Assembly: GCA_009767595.1 (NCBI GenBank)
Contig: VSDK01006225.1
Span: 550,209 to 614,208 of the forward strand
Direction of reading: 5' to 3'
From: Symbiodinium kawagutii
Taxonomy: Eukaryota; Sar; Dinophyceae; Suessiales; Symbiodiniaceae
Length of the DNA stretch: 64,000 nt
The notes beneath the pieces were generated by a model. It was not told where the DNA came from, ran no database searches, and saw only the letters and a list, made by a program, of their open reading frames with translations. Positions 1-12,465 of the stretch are shown one piece after another (position 1 is the first letter of the stretch; each line of letters starts with the position of its first letter). A program made the position numbers and the translations under genes.

Positions 1-449
1 CTCAGAGGTAGGCAATCAACATGCCTGTATGGTTGCTATTCTGATGTTTGTTGTACGTAGCTGCTGGCTGATGGAATCGGACCCATTCGAAAGAATTAAT
101 ATAACCAAGACTCGTGTGGATACAACCCAGTATGATGAGCTGGTTGCAAATGATCAGCAACCAATCATTTTCTCCACTCATCCCATGTCGCCAACCAATG
201 ACCTGCCCATCCCATGTCGCCAACCAATGACCTGCCCATAGCGACCCCGGGGGAACCCAGGGGTTGCCCCATGGCAACCCACCCCGCCCCAAGCAGCCCA
301 GCAGCGGGTGCACCCCGACGAACTGGGCCAGCTCTTCAGTCATTGCCACGTAGTCGTGTGGAAACTGCGGTCGTGGCTGCTGCGTTCCTCAAAGCGGGAA
401 CAGGAAGTGCACAAAGCATGGGATGATGAGGTGATGGTGTTGCTAATGC

Positions 450-485
<36 letters not shown>

Positions 486-2900
486 CGACGATGATGATGA
501 GGTGACGATAGCTACCATGGCAAGTTGAATGAGAGATAGCTCCAAAAAGCAGGGATCGCATACCATTTGCCTAGTGCACATACCAAATCCAAAGGCCGAT
601 TATGTTGTGGATGATGATGCTGCCGCTTCTCATGATTATGCTGAATATGAATCATACGAGCGCATGCGCAGCGTACTTTTTTATCACGTTGTGGATAGAT
701 CTGCGTATATGGATGACCAGCACCCACAAAAAATCAAGACAACAATAATCATCTAAGATACATCGCGTTCATTACTAGCTACGCCTTCATGTGATACATC
801 AAGATTTGTTGCTGTCATCATCAAGATATCACTCGTCTTCATCACTAGCTACGCCCATCTCCAGCCAATCTCCCGCTGAGGCGCGAATGTCCAACTGCTG
901 CTGCAAAGCTTTCTGCATCTCGTCCTCAGCGCGACAGTTGATGAGTCAACTTTTAGGAATGACTAAAGTCTCACCTGGTAATAAACAGTACCAAGGTTTA
1001 CCTAGGTTTATTACCCGGTAGATAAACCAAGGTTTATGACTTTTAGGTAATGACTTTTATAATGTCTCTTTTTTGGAATGCTTAATGTTTATAAACCTTG
1101 TCTGTAATAAACCTTGTTTATAAACCAGGTTGACTTTAATATGAGTCAACCAATGTCTGTAATAAACCTTGGTAAATGGAGATGACTACCATGTTGGGAA
1201 TTATTCCAACCATGGTCAACAGTCAATGTTGCTAATAGATTTGATAAATAGTGTAATGCAGAAATCAATTCCGGAATCACTATTAGTTTATCAACTATTG
1301 AGAATGGTGCTAATTAAGTATAGCATATAATAGAGAAATATATGTTTCATGATTTACAATATTGATGAACCCTATTGAGAATGGTTGACAAATGTTAACA
1401 GTCAATGTGAACTACAATGAACTCTACACTGATCAACTATTGCAATATATCAGCTATTCAGAATAATGAGTGTTGCTGATCAACTATAGTATCTAAACTA
1501 ATAGTGGATTCTATCATTATTATTTGATAATCTGATAAACTTGATGCAATATTATTGATGATCAACTGTTGCTAATTCTGTAATGGAATCAAGAAGAGTG
1601 CTCAACTATTGATCGAAAATGTTGGTAAAAAATGCTGATCACTTACTAACCATTCCGTGATTCACACTATTTAACAACACCAGTGCTATGTTGCTGATGA
1701 TTGTGATCAATATGGTTATATTGTTATCTTTTTAAAATTGTCCAGAGAAGTAATATGGAGAAATCACATAAATACAATCCATATATATATAAGTACATAT
1801 ATATATATATATATGTACCTATATATATATATGTACATATAGTTATATACATATTGCTAGACTGATTAAATGCTGGTTGATACTGGAAAATTGGTGTTTT
1901 CACAACAGGAGATCTTGTCATTTTGATGTTCCATCCATTAATTGTGGTCGGCTAACCAATTGCTCACAATTTGTACAACCAAACGAGTGGTCGCACTCTT
2001 TGCGGTTTGAATGACCGGGCGCAAAGGTTACCCAACAGGTGCAATCGAAAGGGGTAGTTATGGCCTGTGACATTGGAGATTGTCACGTTGTCAGATCTTC
2101 TCTTTGCAAAAGCCTCAATAGGGATTGATCAATGACGCGCTGAACCATCCTGTTGAAGAATTATTGACAAGCTGGTTCATGATGGTTCATGATGGGTCAA
2201 AAACCACTGATATATAATGGATTTGTAAAATCGTCGTTAAGACTGCCCAAATCATCATGAATAACCATCAAAGGGTTGGCTTCAAGTCTGCAGCCCCATT
2301 CAACCACCCCAAGAATCCCCTACACAACTTTAGCTTAACCAATGGATTTCTTAACTCCCCACCTCCCTAAAACTGGTCGGTGGTTGAACCACCCGTGAAA
2401 AATCTGAGTCAACCAACCAATCATTTGCTGATATTAGAAGTCAACCAATCATTTGCTAAATTGCAAAGGAAAATAGAAAATGTCAATCCAACCACCAACC
2501 AGAAAATGCCTTGACTTTAAATCCCCCATCCCCATCCAACCCACCCACGCGCCTCCCTGAGTTGTGGCAGGCGCCCCGAAAAAACGCCACAGGCCCAACG
2601 GCTTTGCAGTTCCAGAGCTGCAAAGAAAGGACCACGGTAGAGACCCACCTGGTAGAAATGCGGTAGAGACCCAGCAGGTCGGTTCCCAAGTGGATGTATT
2701 GATCCTTGGTGGGTTAACTAACCAGGTATGCTTGAGACTCACCAGGTTGATTGGTTAAGTAACCGATTATTGACTTCTACCAGCTGGTTATTAACCAAGA
2801 AGCCATGCTGGTGTGGGTATTTCAATGGCAATCTTGGTAGAAAAAACCTAATGGTTATGATTGATCATGATTAGTTGGGTATTAACCAAGAAGAGATGCA
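1..2900. other. No recognised gene
   Basis: This span holds GAT and TA microsatellites (445-510, 1775-1850), TAAACC-rich direct repeats at 975-1170 and AT-rich intron-like sequence. An exon-like island at 2565-2690 (plus: APKKRHRPNGFAVPELQRKD; minus also open) is unresolved. Confidence 0.5.
445..510. repeat. GAT microsatellite
   Basis: Long (GAT)n run with GAC interruptions. Similar runs occur at 18385-18460 and 19828-19890. Confidence 0.95.
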
Positions 2901-3143
2901 ATGTCTGGCGAATGGTTAATAGCTAATTAATCATGATTGATAATAGTCGATAACTGGAATCCAATCTATTTTATAGGGCTCAGCAAACAACTCATACTTG
3001 ATATTTGTGGTACAGGGTAGCCACCAACTAGCAATGATTATGGTTAACCGTGGTGAATTTTCAGGGTTGATGACCAAGAAGAGAATAACCTGGCTGCGCT
3101 GTGGCGAGGAACAAACGCTACGTAGCATCAGTGACAGGAGTAC

Positions 3144-3237
3144 CTGTTTTTCTTCGATCATGTCATGCTTGACGCCTTGTTGGGGATCACTCGAAGCAAA
3201 GTATGCTTTGTGCCATGCGTTCGACCAGTTCTGGAGT
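3144..3237 (-). CDS. FMO-like gene, probable C-terminal-region exon
   Basis: Acceptor ATTGTAG and donor GTACTC (exon end AAACAG) bound an exon of one base plus 31 codons: LQNWSNAWHKAYFASSDP followed by MIEEKQ. FMO proteins carry an ELQARW...YF...(L)PS...M segment near the C-terminus, and this exon resembles it at Q-W-A-YF-M. A further exon-like stretch ending in SPQRSQ, with a GT donor, lies at about 3085-3120. The assignment is weaker than for the upstream exons. Confidence 0.5.
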
Positions 3238-3559
3238 CTACAATCATCAACCAAGAGCGAACTATGACCGACCAAAAGCAGCCGAGAGGGAGTCTAGCCA
3301 AGGGAAGGTGAGTTGGAGTTGAGATCCACTTGCAACCCTGGTGTCAAAACCTCGAAACAGGCCCAAGTATGGCTAAGTTGGACCTTATTGGGAGAAAGTG
3401 TAGGACTACCGCCAAAAGATGATCTAAGTTGGAATGTTTATCTACCACCTTTCGATATAATTCCATTCGACCTACCGCATGTCTTCCCAAAATGCAGGAC
3501 TCATGAGATCTTTCTCGAGGCAGATTTTGGGGAAGCGAAAGGACTTGGGGAAATCGGCC

Positions 3560-3691
3560 AAGCTGCAAAGGCCATCTGTGCTATCTTTGGATGCCACACT
3601 CCATGCGCTAAGATCACAGGCTGCAGCTGATCCTCCGTTTGCAATTGCATGGCTTCTCCCACATCACCAGGCAGAAAGGGAAGATCCAAAC
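3560..3691 (-). CDS. FMO-like gene, LPFLPGD exon
   Basis: After acceptor GTCAG two bases complete the Arg codon from the 4.3 kb exon. The frame then gives LDLPFLPGDVGEAM, followed by VWHPKIAQMAFA, resembling the FMO text PFL... and the VFHPxIPxLAF segment near the C-terminus. The 3' end is not determined; the frame stays open to a stop near 3500. Both strands are open here, but the phase and motif agreement favours minus. Confidence 0.65.
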
Positions 3692-4306
3692 CTGACATTG
3701 ACAGCTGTTTGAAAACCAGCAATGATTTCCGCTTTGTTCATGGGGAAGCGGTCTTATCTATTGTTGTGATCAATGAAATGTCTGCTAAGGACACCTCATT
3801 AGTACCCTGAATTCGTACCAGCCGGGCTGTCCAGCACTGGGACCAGTGACTTCCCGCAGATCTTCACTTCTTCGTCCAAATTAGAACTACCCTTAAGAGA
3901 CTTAAGAGATCTCGTTTCTTAACAAAAGCAAAACAATCTAGCTGAATGAAACTCTGAATTAGAACAAATAGAACAATCTATCTGTTTTTCTTGCTTCTAA
4001 TATCATATATCTGAAAAGGCCGGGTAATCTCATTACAAAAGATACAGCGACACTGCGACACTGACATGTTCCCCATACAGATACGGGACTGTATGATACA
4101 TGTAATGATACAACATCATACATATCCATGTAATCATCCATATACACGTCCATTGTGCACATATCAAAAAACATGTCCATATCTTCCCATATCTTCCTGA
4201 GATTCTTCATATCTTCCCATCAGAATATCTTCCCATATCTTCCCCCCATTTTTTCACCTGACTCGATTCCCTTGACTCGCCGGCGGCCCCATGGCTGCCC
4301 AGTGAC

Positions 4307-4376
4307 GATATCCCGTCGCCAGCAGCAGCTGATCGAAGGTACTACGGGATCCGTCCGCAAAGACCACCGCGCTGCC
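4307..4376 (-). CDS. FMO-like gene, LLATGYR exon
   Basis: After acceptor GGTGCAG the exon encodes SAVVFADGSRSTFDQLLLATGY, the conserved FMO motif in which the flavin domain strand ends with (C/A)TGY. Donor GTCACT leaves one base, and the next exon supplies two, restoring ATGYR-LDLPFL as in relatives. The same segment is preceded by a GC-rich patch. Confidence 0.82.
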
Positions 4377-4520
4377 CTGCACCTAACGTGTTGGGGCCCC
4401 AGGGCGCCCTCCCCTGTGCCGTCCAAGGGTTGGATGGTACTGGCGAGGCTGGGCATCAGCAAGCTATGTGTTGACACATGTCGGAGACATATCAGCAATG
4501 AGCCTGTTTGTTGGTACCCA

Positions 4521-4540
4521 NNNNNNNNNNNNNNNNNNNN
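4521..4540. other. Assembly gap of 20 N
   Basis: A 20-base run of N between GGTACCCA and AGCAGGAATCG. The real gap length is unknown. Confidence 0.99.
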
Positions 4541-5086
4541 AGCAGGAATCGAACCTGTGAAAGTTGCCTCCAAAACAGCCCGTGAATGCACAACGGAAAC
4601 CCTCCAAATCTGAAACGTGCCAAGGGTGCTTCCGAAAAGTGAAGGCACCTTCAAGATGGGGGTCTTCTGAGTAACATAAACAATGTTCTTGCACGGTGCT
4701 TCCCCCCAGTGCTTGGCGCTTCGATCATGTGCGCCGCTGTACCGTCGCGGGGCGGTCCATGAATGGTGTGCCAGAGACACTGGCACTGTCCCAACCAAAC
4801 GATCCTGTCGGATGTTTCCCTTGTAATTCGTTCTGGCGACTGGGTATGTCACAACATTTATGGACAGTTTCAATCAAGCGGTCGACACTTCGCAGAACAT
4901 ATATAAGATTGCTAGCCACCAAAACGCAGCCTGCTTCAGTATCTGGCGAATCAACTGATGCTTTACCGATGTTTAGAATAATTTTCTATTGTCAATGCGT
5001 CATAATCAAAATTAGTTGAATGTCCATAGACGGTTCATATTGCTGATAGTAGGCCATAGATGGTTCATATTGCCTGCTTCTCATAT

Positions 5087-5195
5087 GGGCGTTTTTGAAA
5101 ATAGGGGACCCAAAAAATGATTGGTTTACTACTACAGATACTGAATGATTTCGATGATACCTGGGGGCGCTCTTATGAGTTCAGAAATCACCATT
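5087..5195. mobile_element. MITE-like family 1, degenerate copy at 5.1 kb
   Basis: The left end GGGCGTTTTTGAAAATAGGG is recognisable. The right end (GGGGGCGCTCTTATGAGTTC then AGAAATCACCATT) has drifted. The length fits the family. Confidence 0.5.
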
Positions 5196-5381
5196 CACTT
5201 GGCATATCCCCTGCTTACTATAGTTAGTATTCACCACCATCAACCTATCAACCACCAACCACCACCAACCACAGCATTAACCACCACCACCAGCAGCCAT
5301 TAAGATGGCGGTTAACCATCAACCATGAACCGCCATAATGCTGGTTCTCATATTCGCCACCTTCGGTTTCCTGCCAGGCGC

Positions 5382-5474
5382 CTCTTGCACTCGCGGGCGA
5401 ACTTCCACGGCACCAGATTTCACTGCAGCCAGGAAGTCGTCAGAGATGCAAACGGAGGGCTGGTGACCCTTCTC
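5382..5474 (-). CDS. FMO-like gene, ISDDF exon
   Basis: The frame reads PSVCISDDFLAAVKSGAVEV and then RPRVQE, matching the FMO segment (xxISDDFLxAVxSGxVxV) before the FADG motif. The 3' end is set at GAG followed by GCGCCT, a GC donor in phase 0, because the next exon begins GSAVVFADGS in phase 0. Several AG acceptors upstream (5460-5475) are possible, so the start is approximate. Confidence 0.75.
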
Positions 5475-5874
5475 CTTGGATCCAATCTATTTCAATGGGG
5501 CCATGCGGGATCCAATCTGTTTCACGAAAACCACAAGGCCATAATACGTTGGAATGAACTGGAGACATGTGAGAAAAACACAGCTGCGCTTCGCCAGAAA
5601 TGAATCTATGCAAGCAAGGACACGCATACAATCAAGTGAAAGTTCGTGAAAGAGAAGGGAAAACAAACTCAAAGCCCCTGCGCCCAAAAATCCCGCAAGC
5701 CAATGCATTGTGTAGTCGCGCGGAGTGAATTCATTTGAGGCAAAGGCAGCCAAGCGGTATTGACAAGCTCGGGCACAAGGGCAAAATCCACTCTCAGCAC
5801 AACTCTTTGAAGACTGTATGAACCCCATACAAACAACTTTTTGATACTTCTTGTAAATGTATATATATAGATCT

Positions 5875-5935
5875 GTATACATACATACATACATACATAC
5901 ATACATACATACATACATACATACATACATACATT
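5875..5935. repeat. CATA microsatellite
   Basis: About 14 uninterrupted CATA units. Confidence 0.95.
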
Positions 5936-6029
5936 ATTTATATACATACATATATGTATATGTTTATAAAGAAGCAATATATCTAAACAGTTCACTTCTT
6001 CCCGGGCAACCAATTGTTGCACCGTCGGA

Positions 6030-6440
6030 GTGCTGCTTTTTGAAACTGAAAAAGCCAAAATTAGCTCGTAATTAGTTGCTTTCAAGCTGCTTTTTGAAAC
6101 TTAAAAAGCTTGAGTTAGCTTGTAATTAACTGCTTTGAGGCCGCTTTTTGAAGCTTAAAAACCCAGAATTAGCTGGTAATTAGGTGCTTTTAGGCTGCTT
6201 TTTGAATCTTAAAAACCCAGAATTGGCTGGTAATTAGCTGCTTCTAAGCTATTTCTTGAAGCTGAAAAAAAATTAGAAAAAATAACTTGTAATTAGTTTC
6301 TTTTAGTCTGCTTTTTGAAGCTTAAAGACCCAGAATTAGCTTGTAATTAGTTGCTTTTAGGCTGCTTGTTGAAGCTTAAAAACCTAGAATTAGCTGGCGA
6401 TTAGCTGCTTTTAGGCTGCTTTTCGAAATTTAAAAACCCA
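6030..6440. repeat. 54-bp tandem repeat, about 7.5 copies
   Basis: GCTGCTTTTTGAAnCTTAAA recurs at 6032, 6086, 6140, 6194, 6248, 6306, 6361 and 6415. Most steps are 54 bp, with one 58 and one 55. The unit also contains GAATTAGCTnGTAATTAG. No coding frame persists through it. Confidence 0.9.
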
Positions 6441-7077
6441 TTTTTTGTCTCTTGACCTGAGTTGCTGCTCGTGATTTGCGAAACTGCAAGCTGGCAAATC
6501 TGCAAAATGTTTTGGCTAGCCAAGCAACGGTTTGTTCACGAGAGTCACTTCAGAAATGTTCATTGTTTCGGATCTTGTTGTATGTATGTCCATGTCTCTT
6601 CATGATTCATCAGCAGCATTGATCCTGCTCTGTCCGTTGCTGCAAAGTTGGGACGTTGAAGCTGCCACCTCAAGAACAGGATGCATGAAACAAAGCAACA
6701 AAAATAGCATATCAATGCGTTGATGCTAGCTAAAGTTTGCAATGCGCAATTTTGAAGACTTGTTAAATTCAGTACCATGATGCCTAGCGCACTTTTCAAA
6801 AAGTTAGGATGCGCAGAAAATCTTGGACATTGATGCATTTGATGGTTCAAGGTTCGCAAGTTGTTAATGTTGTGATGCATAAAAAAAGTTTCGGAAACTG
6901 AGCCAACCGTGATGCAACGCTAGCGTCATAACTGTTCTTTGATAAAATTTGTAAGACAAATTTGGAGCTATGCAAAAGTGATGGGACAAGTCGATAATCT
7001 TTACGCAGAAAGATGTATGACAAGATATCTTGGGCGTCACAAGTTTGATTTCAATTCTGGTGTAGATCTCTTGGTTA

Positions 7078-8770
7078 TCACGCGATTTGATTTGAAAGCC
7101 GACGTTTGGCAAGTTCTCTCAGGTGTCCCATTTGTTGCTTACGGATGATATTCTCTGTCAAACTCTCTTGGGCATGGCGCTTTTGATGCCTAGAAAACCA
7201 ATTGCAAGAGTAATGTAATTGGCGCACATGCTTTTTTGCGCGGAGAAGCTTGCCTCCAAAGTTTGCCATGATTTCCTCAATGAGATCCACTGGTACCTGA
7301 TCAATGGACATGATCTTTGCTTAAGCATACAATTTTTTCGTGCTTCGCACGTCATCAGCAAGCCTTGCGAGTCAGCGCCATCAACTGAGCACGTTCCCAT
7401 CCGAGAAACGTTCGTGGTTGGCACGCCCTGGTCGAAGCAGAGTCGAGGTAGGTTTGAAACAAGGCAGATCAGGTGTCAGACCTGACGTTAGATAAATAAA
7501 ACTTTCGAAAATACGTATTGTCTGCCTTCTTGTTCCCCCTCCAGCAAGGTTGGCGGTCTGCTGCCATAATAGGCGGAGTATGGGTCTAGACCTCGATGAT
7601 CCTTGCGGCACCAATCCGCATGCAGGAACTCTCCTGACTCGTCATCGAAGCAACCTGAAGCAAAAAGCGCATGTTTCAAGTTTGACTTCTTCGAATTTAT
7701 GCATTGTATTGCGCTCCTGTTTGCGGTCCTCATTCCGCCAGACCCCGCCATTCTCCCCTCCAGCACCACCACCAGTCTCCGGAGGAGAAGAAGTACGACG
7801 TGTCTTCTTGGCATGGCGTGGAAAGAAAGCTGCCCATTGCCTGAAAGATTCGCTTGAGCATAAACAAAATATATGGACATTAAAAGTAGCAAACCGATTA
7901 AACATCAATGATACAGCACGTGTCTTGAAGAATAATTCTGAATATCAGAAAGGCGAAATGGCTCTAGCTTGGTGGCAAATTGCTGCGGTAGAAGCAGGTG
8001 GTAACGCAATGGTGATTCTTCTGAGTAGGTCGAAAATTTTTTACTCTGCTTCGGCTTTCAGAAGAAATACGCACGTGAGCGCAAGGAAAAGACAATCATT
8101 CAGGTTTTCACGCCAAACTGGTGAGGAAGCTGCGCTGACTGTTCAGCGCAATCTCTTAGATTCACGCAATCAGGTCGCATGCTTAATTTGCTGGAATTAG
8201 GCCGGTCTTTGCTTAAAAAGGCATGTTATTTTCCAGACAAGTGCGCAATTACTCGGCGTCCGAATCAGGAAGCAGAGCGCTCACTGGATAAAAAGCGCGC
8301 TGCAGGATGTCCACTTCAAATCCCGTCACCCGTCACTACATCCTGCAAACGGCATCGCCTGACCTTCATGGTCAGGTCGCCTTGCTCGCGGTAGGCGATC
8401 ACTTTCGTCACCATAAAATTGCTGCCGTCTGATTGTAACCTTCGCAGTGTGTTGTCCATAGCTGGGTTTCTAAAAAACGACGCAATTCTGTTGCACCGAT
8501 GGCAGTTGGGCGAGTCAAGCGCACCCATCCATGCTGTTTGTATCCCCTGACACGAACAAAGACTTGACGTACTTCCGTTTCTTCGGGAAAAGCCAGTTCC
8601 GCTGCATGCGCACGTGTCTGCAGCTGCAGCAGCGGCAGCATTGTTTCAGAGAAAAAGGCGGCTTGGACAAGAGGAGTGACTATGTTGAAAACATGTCGTC
8701 TGCGAAGGCTCGTGCGCACGGGCACACCACAAGTGAACAACTTTGCACAAGGAAGGACAGCTGAACCCAA
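7078..8770 (-). pseudogene. Coding-like segments in several frames, minus strand, function unknown
   Basis: Several minus-strand stretches look protein-like: about 8408-8770 (VFNIVTPLVQAAFFSETM), 8316-8420 (FMVTKVIAYREQGDL), 7490-7660 (FDDESGEFLHADWCRKDH) and 7078-7290 (VPVDLIEEIMANFGGKLL). They lie in different frames without convincing splice sites joining them. A plus-strand frame at 7550-8200 is also open for 216 codons, so strand is not certain. They follow the F-box-like ORF on the same strand and may be further exons or decayed remains of it. Confidence 0.3.
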
Positions 8771-8882
8771 CCACCAAGTACATACCTCCAGTTACCATTT
8801 CCGCATGGGCACACCATTCGGGCACGACTTAGAACAAGGCGGCACGACTTACAGCAGCTACCCAGTAGCACTGCACATTGAG

Positions 8883-9722
8883 CTACCTGTCGCAAAGTCT
8901 TGACTTTGGATTTATCTCTGTACAGTAGCGGGCAAAGTCAAAAAAAAAGAGTTCGTCGCTCAAGAGCCCGTCGTCCACATGAGGTGGCAAGCCGCATGGT
9001 TCGTTGTCTGTTGGAAGCCCTTGGGTTTTAGAGCTGCTGGAGTCATCCTCCTCTAGAAACAAGATCGCCCCGAAGATCGCATGAATTTCGAAGCGGAGGG
9101 CGGCAACGGTGTCATCCGGGTGCCACACGCTCCAGTTTTCGTGGAATACCTCGTAGTTCTATTTGCCTGTCCGAAGCACAGGAATGGCATTTACCAGCAT
9201 CTCGTTGTCGGGGTTTTCCTTTTCCAGCAGATCGAGAAAGCACTGACTTCTCTCATGCGAACTCGAATCGCTATCAACCACCGCACATCTTCCATGTGTC
9301 ATACCGCTGAGCTCACGAATTCCAGCTTGCATGATGTTTTGGCAAGTGGGACGTCCGAGAAAGCTTACTTCCATTGAAAAGCACTCTGCGACTTCATCAG
9401 ATCCCGGGAAAGCAATGCGAGCATCTTGCAAAAGATCCTGTGGTTTTCCTATTGTCTGCCACAATGCGTTTGTAAATTCCCAAAACCGCTGCGCGTCATC
9501 TTGCTGCATATTATCAACGATTTGGAGTCCTGCATCTGCAGCATGACGACTGTATGTTTCTATGATGGCACCAGGAATGAACCTCTTGGAAACTTGTCGC
9601 CACCTTGTCAATGTGAACACGTCGATAAAACTCATCACCAGCAGCTTGACATCTGGATTCGAGAGAACTGGCACTGCAAGATTTGCACACAAATTTGGAT
9701 GCACGTGAGAACATGTTCCGAC
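8883..9722 (-). pseudogene. F-box-like ORF interrupted by one in-frame TAG, nested in an FMO intron
   Basis: One reading frame runs from about 9722 to a stop near 8883, broken only by a TAG at 9159-9161. The first part contains PDVKLLVMSFIDVFTLTRW and then QVSKRF, reminiscent of an F-box helix bundle (substrate-receptor motif of SCF ubiquitin ligases). The part after the TAG continues smoothly with NYEVFHENWSVWHPDD and an acidic serine tract. No ATG precedes the F-box-like part (nearest upstream stop about 9723), so a 5' exon is probably missing. It could be a damaged gene, or the TAG could sit in an unrecognised splice context. Confidence 0.45.
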
Positions 9723-9759
9723 TTAGCATTGTTCTACCTGTGTTGCGCTCAATGAAAAG

Positions 9760-11100
9760 TGATGTGTGCATGGACCCATGCTGGGAGCAGTAGTGTGCTT
9801 GCACGGAAGCTATTGTAACCGAAAGAAACAAACCTGCTACATGCTAATTAAAGTCATTGATACGCGGGTGTTTTGGTCCTGTGAACTCAGATGCCAGAAC
9901 ACTTTGGGCCACCCAAAGCTAGCAGATTCACTCTTGCTATGCCTGATCCAACATTTTTGCTCGACTGATCAAACTATCGCCCAAAGGCATTGGCTTTTCT
10001 TTGCTGCGTGATGATCACTCTTTTTTTTTAAGGGCGGACGCTTTGATGTCATCTCTCTGCACATGAATTTCTAAAAACAATTTGTGTAACTCTTACAAGG
10101 CTTCGCTGTCAATGATGCGTTGAATCCACCAAGGCACTTCGCATCTGTGATCCCATGCGATTCGGATGCATCTGCGGATCGCATTTAGCACCCTGGATTC
10201 CAAACCTCCGAAGATAGAAAAGTAGAAGTGAGCTGCCAGTAAATCAAGTAACCACCGCGGGGATCCCTGTCAATTGTTCAGTGTGTCGACTATATGATAT
10301 ACTGTTTATTCACCGAATGAATCATTTACGCGGTACCCCAAAATCCCAAAATGGACCCCAAAATACACCAAAATCATTGAGTTCCCTCGAAAAAGAATAG
10401 CAGCTTAAAGGCAGCTTATCATTTTTCAGCGGTTTAATTGGGCTCACTCCGTATATGCATATAGTATTATATAGTATCATATATGAGTAGCCATATTTAT
10501 GTTTGTACATTCGCATCGGTCCCTGGTAGATGTAAGAGACACAGGAGCACTGCTAACCTCCATCAAAATCTGAAAGCTTTGGATGGGTTTGGTGGTGAAT
10601 CCGGAAAACTATGATTTTCTACATCCAACTGGCTGGTGCTGGTGAATGGCCATATAGCCTACTACTGTTCCTCCTCCATCTGTCTGGGCGATGGTCATCA
10701 TCCGATCGTGTATGGCGTCATGATTGGCTGAATAGCTGGATTTGCATGTTCTGCTGCTGTAGCATTGGCACATAATATGTATACTTATCATATAGCTCCA
10801 AAGCAACATGAACGTCCACCTCTTGTTGTCGGATTCTTTCAGGTTGCTTGCATTTTCTTCTATAACGTGATCGTTTCCGCAGACCAATGTTCTTTCACTG
10901 TCTCTCCCTCTCTCTCTCTCTCCTCTATATATATAAATAAATATATATATATATATACATAAAATATATAAATAATATCTATATTTACATAATCAAATAT
11001 AAGATATCTAATATATACATAAATGTATAAATAAAAAATCACTATTGATATTTATACATATATAAAGATATATCCATACTATGTAGCCATATGGATCACT
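9760..11100. other. FMO intron sequence without a recognised gene
   Basis: Mostly AT-rich sequence with a CT run (10900-10923) and TA repeats (10923-11060). Nothing else is recognised. Confidence 0.5.
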
Positions 11101-11147
11101 GTGGATCAGTGTTCTCTGAATGGCTCAAGGGAACAGTTTCAGCAAAC

Positions 11148-11275
11148 CTTTCAGCAAAGGGTCATGCTCCGGAGTCACCAATGGCGCTGGCATTTCTCCC
11201 AGAACGGAACGAAAGAAGCTGTGACGCCGGCGCCTTCGTTCCTCCTCTGGGTGTTGTTTGGATTGCCTCAAGAAA
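11148..11275 (-). CDS. FMO-like gene, probable exon after C
   Basis: Acceptor CATCCGCAG opens an exon whose first base completes the phase-2 codon left by exon C, giving FLRQSKQHPEEERRRRRH followed by SFFRSVLGEMPAP and ending HDPLLK. It closes at GTTTGC in phase 1. A basic, RR-rich helix between WFVPR and the ISDDF segment fits the spacing in FMO relatives, and the phase match with exon C is exact. The sequence is less diagnostic than the other exons. Confidence 0.6.
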
Positions 11276-12465
11276 CTGCGGATGGTGCTGGTATGTGCCG
11301 GTAACACGCAATGATCATTGCGCATGGGAAAGCAAAAACATGCAGGCATCACTGGAAAAAACATGCATAACTTTCTAGTCATGGATTGAGTTCGTTAGTT
11401 GTATTAGCTGTATAGTGCACTGTGGTCACTGGGACCATTGCAGTCACCTACCACTGTAATCACCATATATCATGATCATTGTCATCACTATCACCATGAT
11501 CACAATCTCCACACTGGAATCCCTCATTCATTCTCAAGTTCATCGATGTCCCCGTGACAACCCGTGTTGCTACGCCTGTTTTGCATGTCATGGTAGAAAC
11601 TTTTGTCAGCGCCTTCATCATTAGAAAACATTGACGATCCCTCAACGAAACAAATCAAGAAGCACCAACAGAGCACAATCAAAAAAATCAACTGCGGCCA
11701 AACCGCAAAATAGCATGGTATATACTCAAAGAAGGGACATGCTTTCACTAGAACCAATCATTTTGAAGTGGCTTTGGAGCTACTGATATATTATATAACA
11801 TGTGTTTGCTATATTTGTTGCACCCAACTGCGGCCCGGGCCCCAGAATCGCCAAGTGTCCAGTGTGCTGCTCGTGAATAGAAGAGCAAGTCGGAGGGTTT
11901 GTCTTTGATGTACCTGCATGTGACCCTACTGAGGCCCTACTGCGCGCTTGGAAGAGGCCTTGATCTAGTTGTCTATGTTTGCAATCAACATTAAGCTACC
12001 TAGTTGCCTATGCCACGTTGACAATCATCGACTGAAAATGCAATGTGCGGTGGCACTCCCCATGTCGACATGAAAGGAACAGCAGCCATTCAGAAAAACA
12101 AGCACAACTATCATGTACTTCAAAGTGCCGAAGGGAGCAAGGAGCAAGGATAAGGCCGGTATTGGGGGCGTATGTACAGCGCACATGCAGGGAAGGCATA
12201 AAATCGGGTCAAGAACAAACCTGCTGTGCTGTCCAATCGATATTAACCAGCAAATCTACTTGTTAGATCTTGTTGGTCCAACTGTTTCTTGCTTCTCCAC
12301 CATGAATCCACCATCATCACTCATCAATTCATCATAACATCACCATAATCAACCAGCATCAACTACAAATCATCATCCACAATGCATCCATCCTCCACCA
12401 TCATCCATCACAGTCATCTCCCAACCCAGGCGTTCTGCCAAGGTCGATCTCCCGGGCGCTGGCGC

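Noticed and set aside
4541-4605. The minus strand contains CAGGTTCGATTCCTG, a textbook tRNA T-arm, beside the 20-N gap
   Set aside because: No D-arm (no GG in the right place) and no 5-bp anticodon stem with a 7-nt loop can be placed upstream, and the acceptor would fall in the gap. Without those it is only a T-arm-like sequence.
4220-4873. Long minus-strand ORF of 217 codons across the assembly gap
   Set aside because: It is held open by the N run, whose true length is unknown. The real coding signal in this region is the short FMO exon at 4307-4376 in a different frame.
7550-8200. Plus-strand 216-codon ORF
   Set aside because: It is only marginally longer than expected by chance among all frames, has no motif or splice support and overlaps better minus-strand segments. 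Kept only as a caveat in the 7.1-8.8 kb entry.
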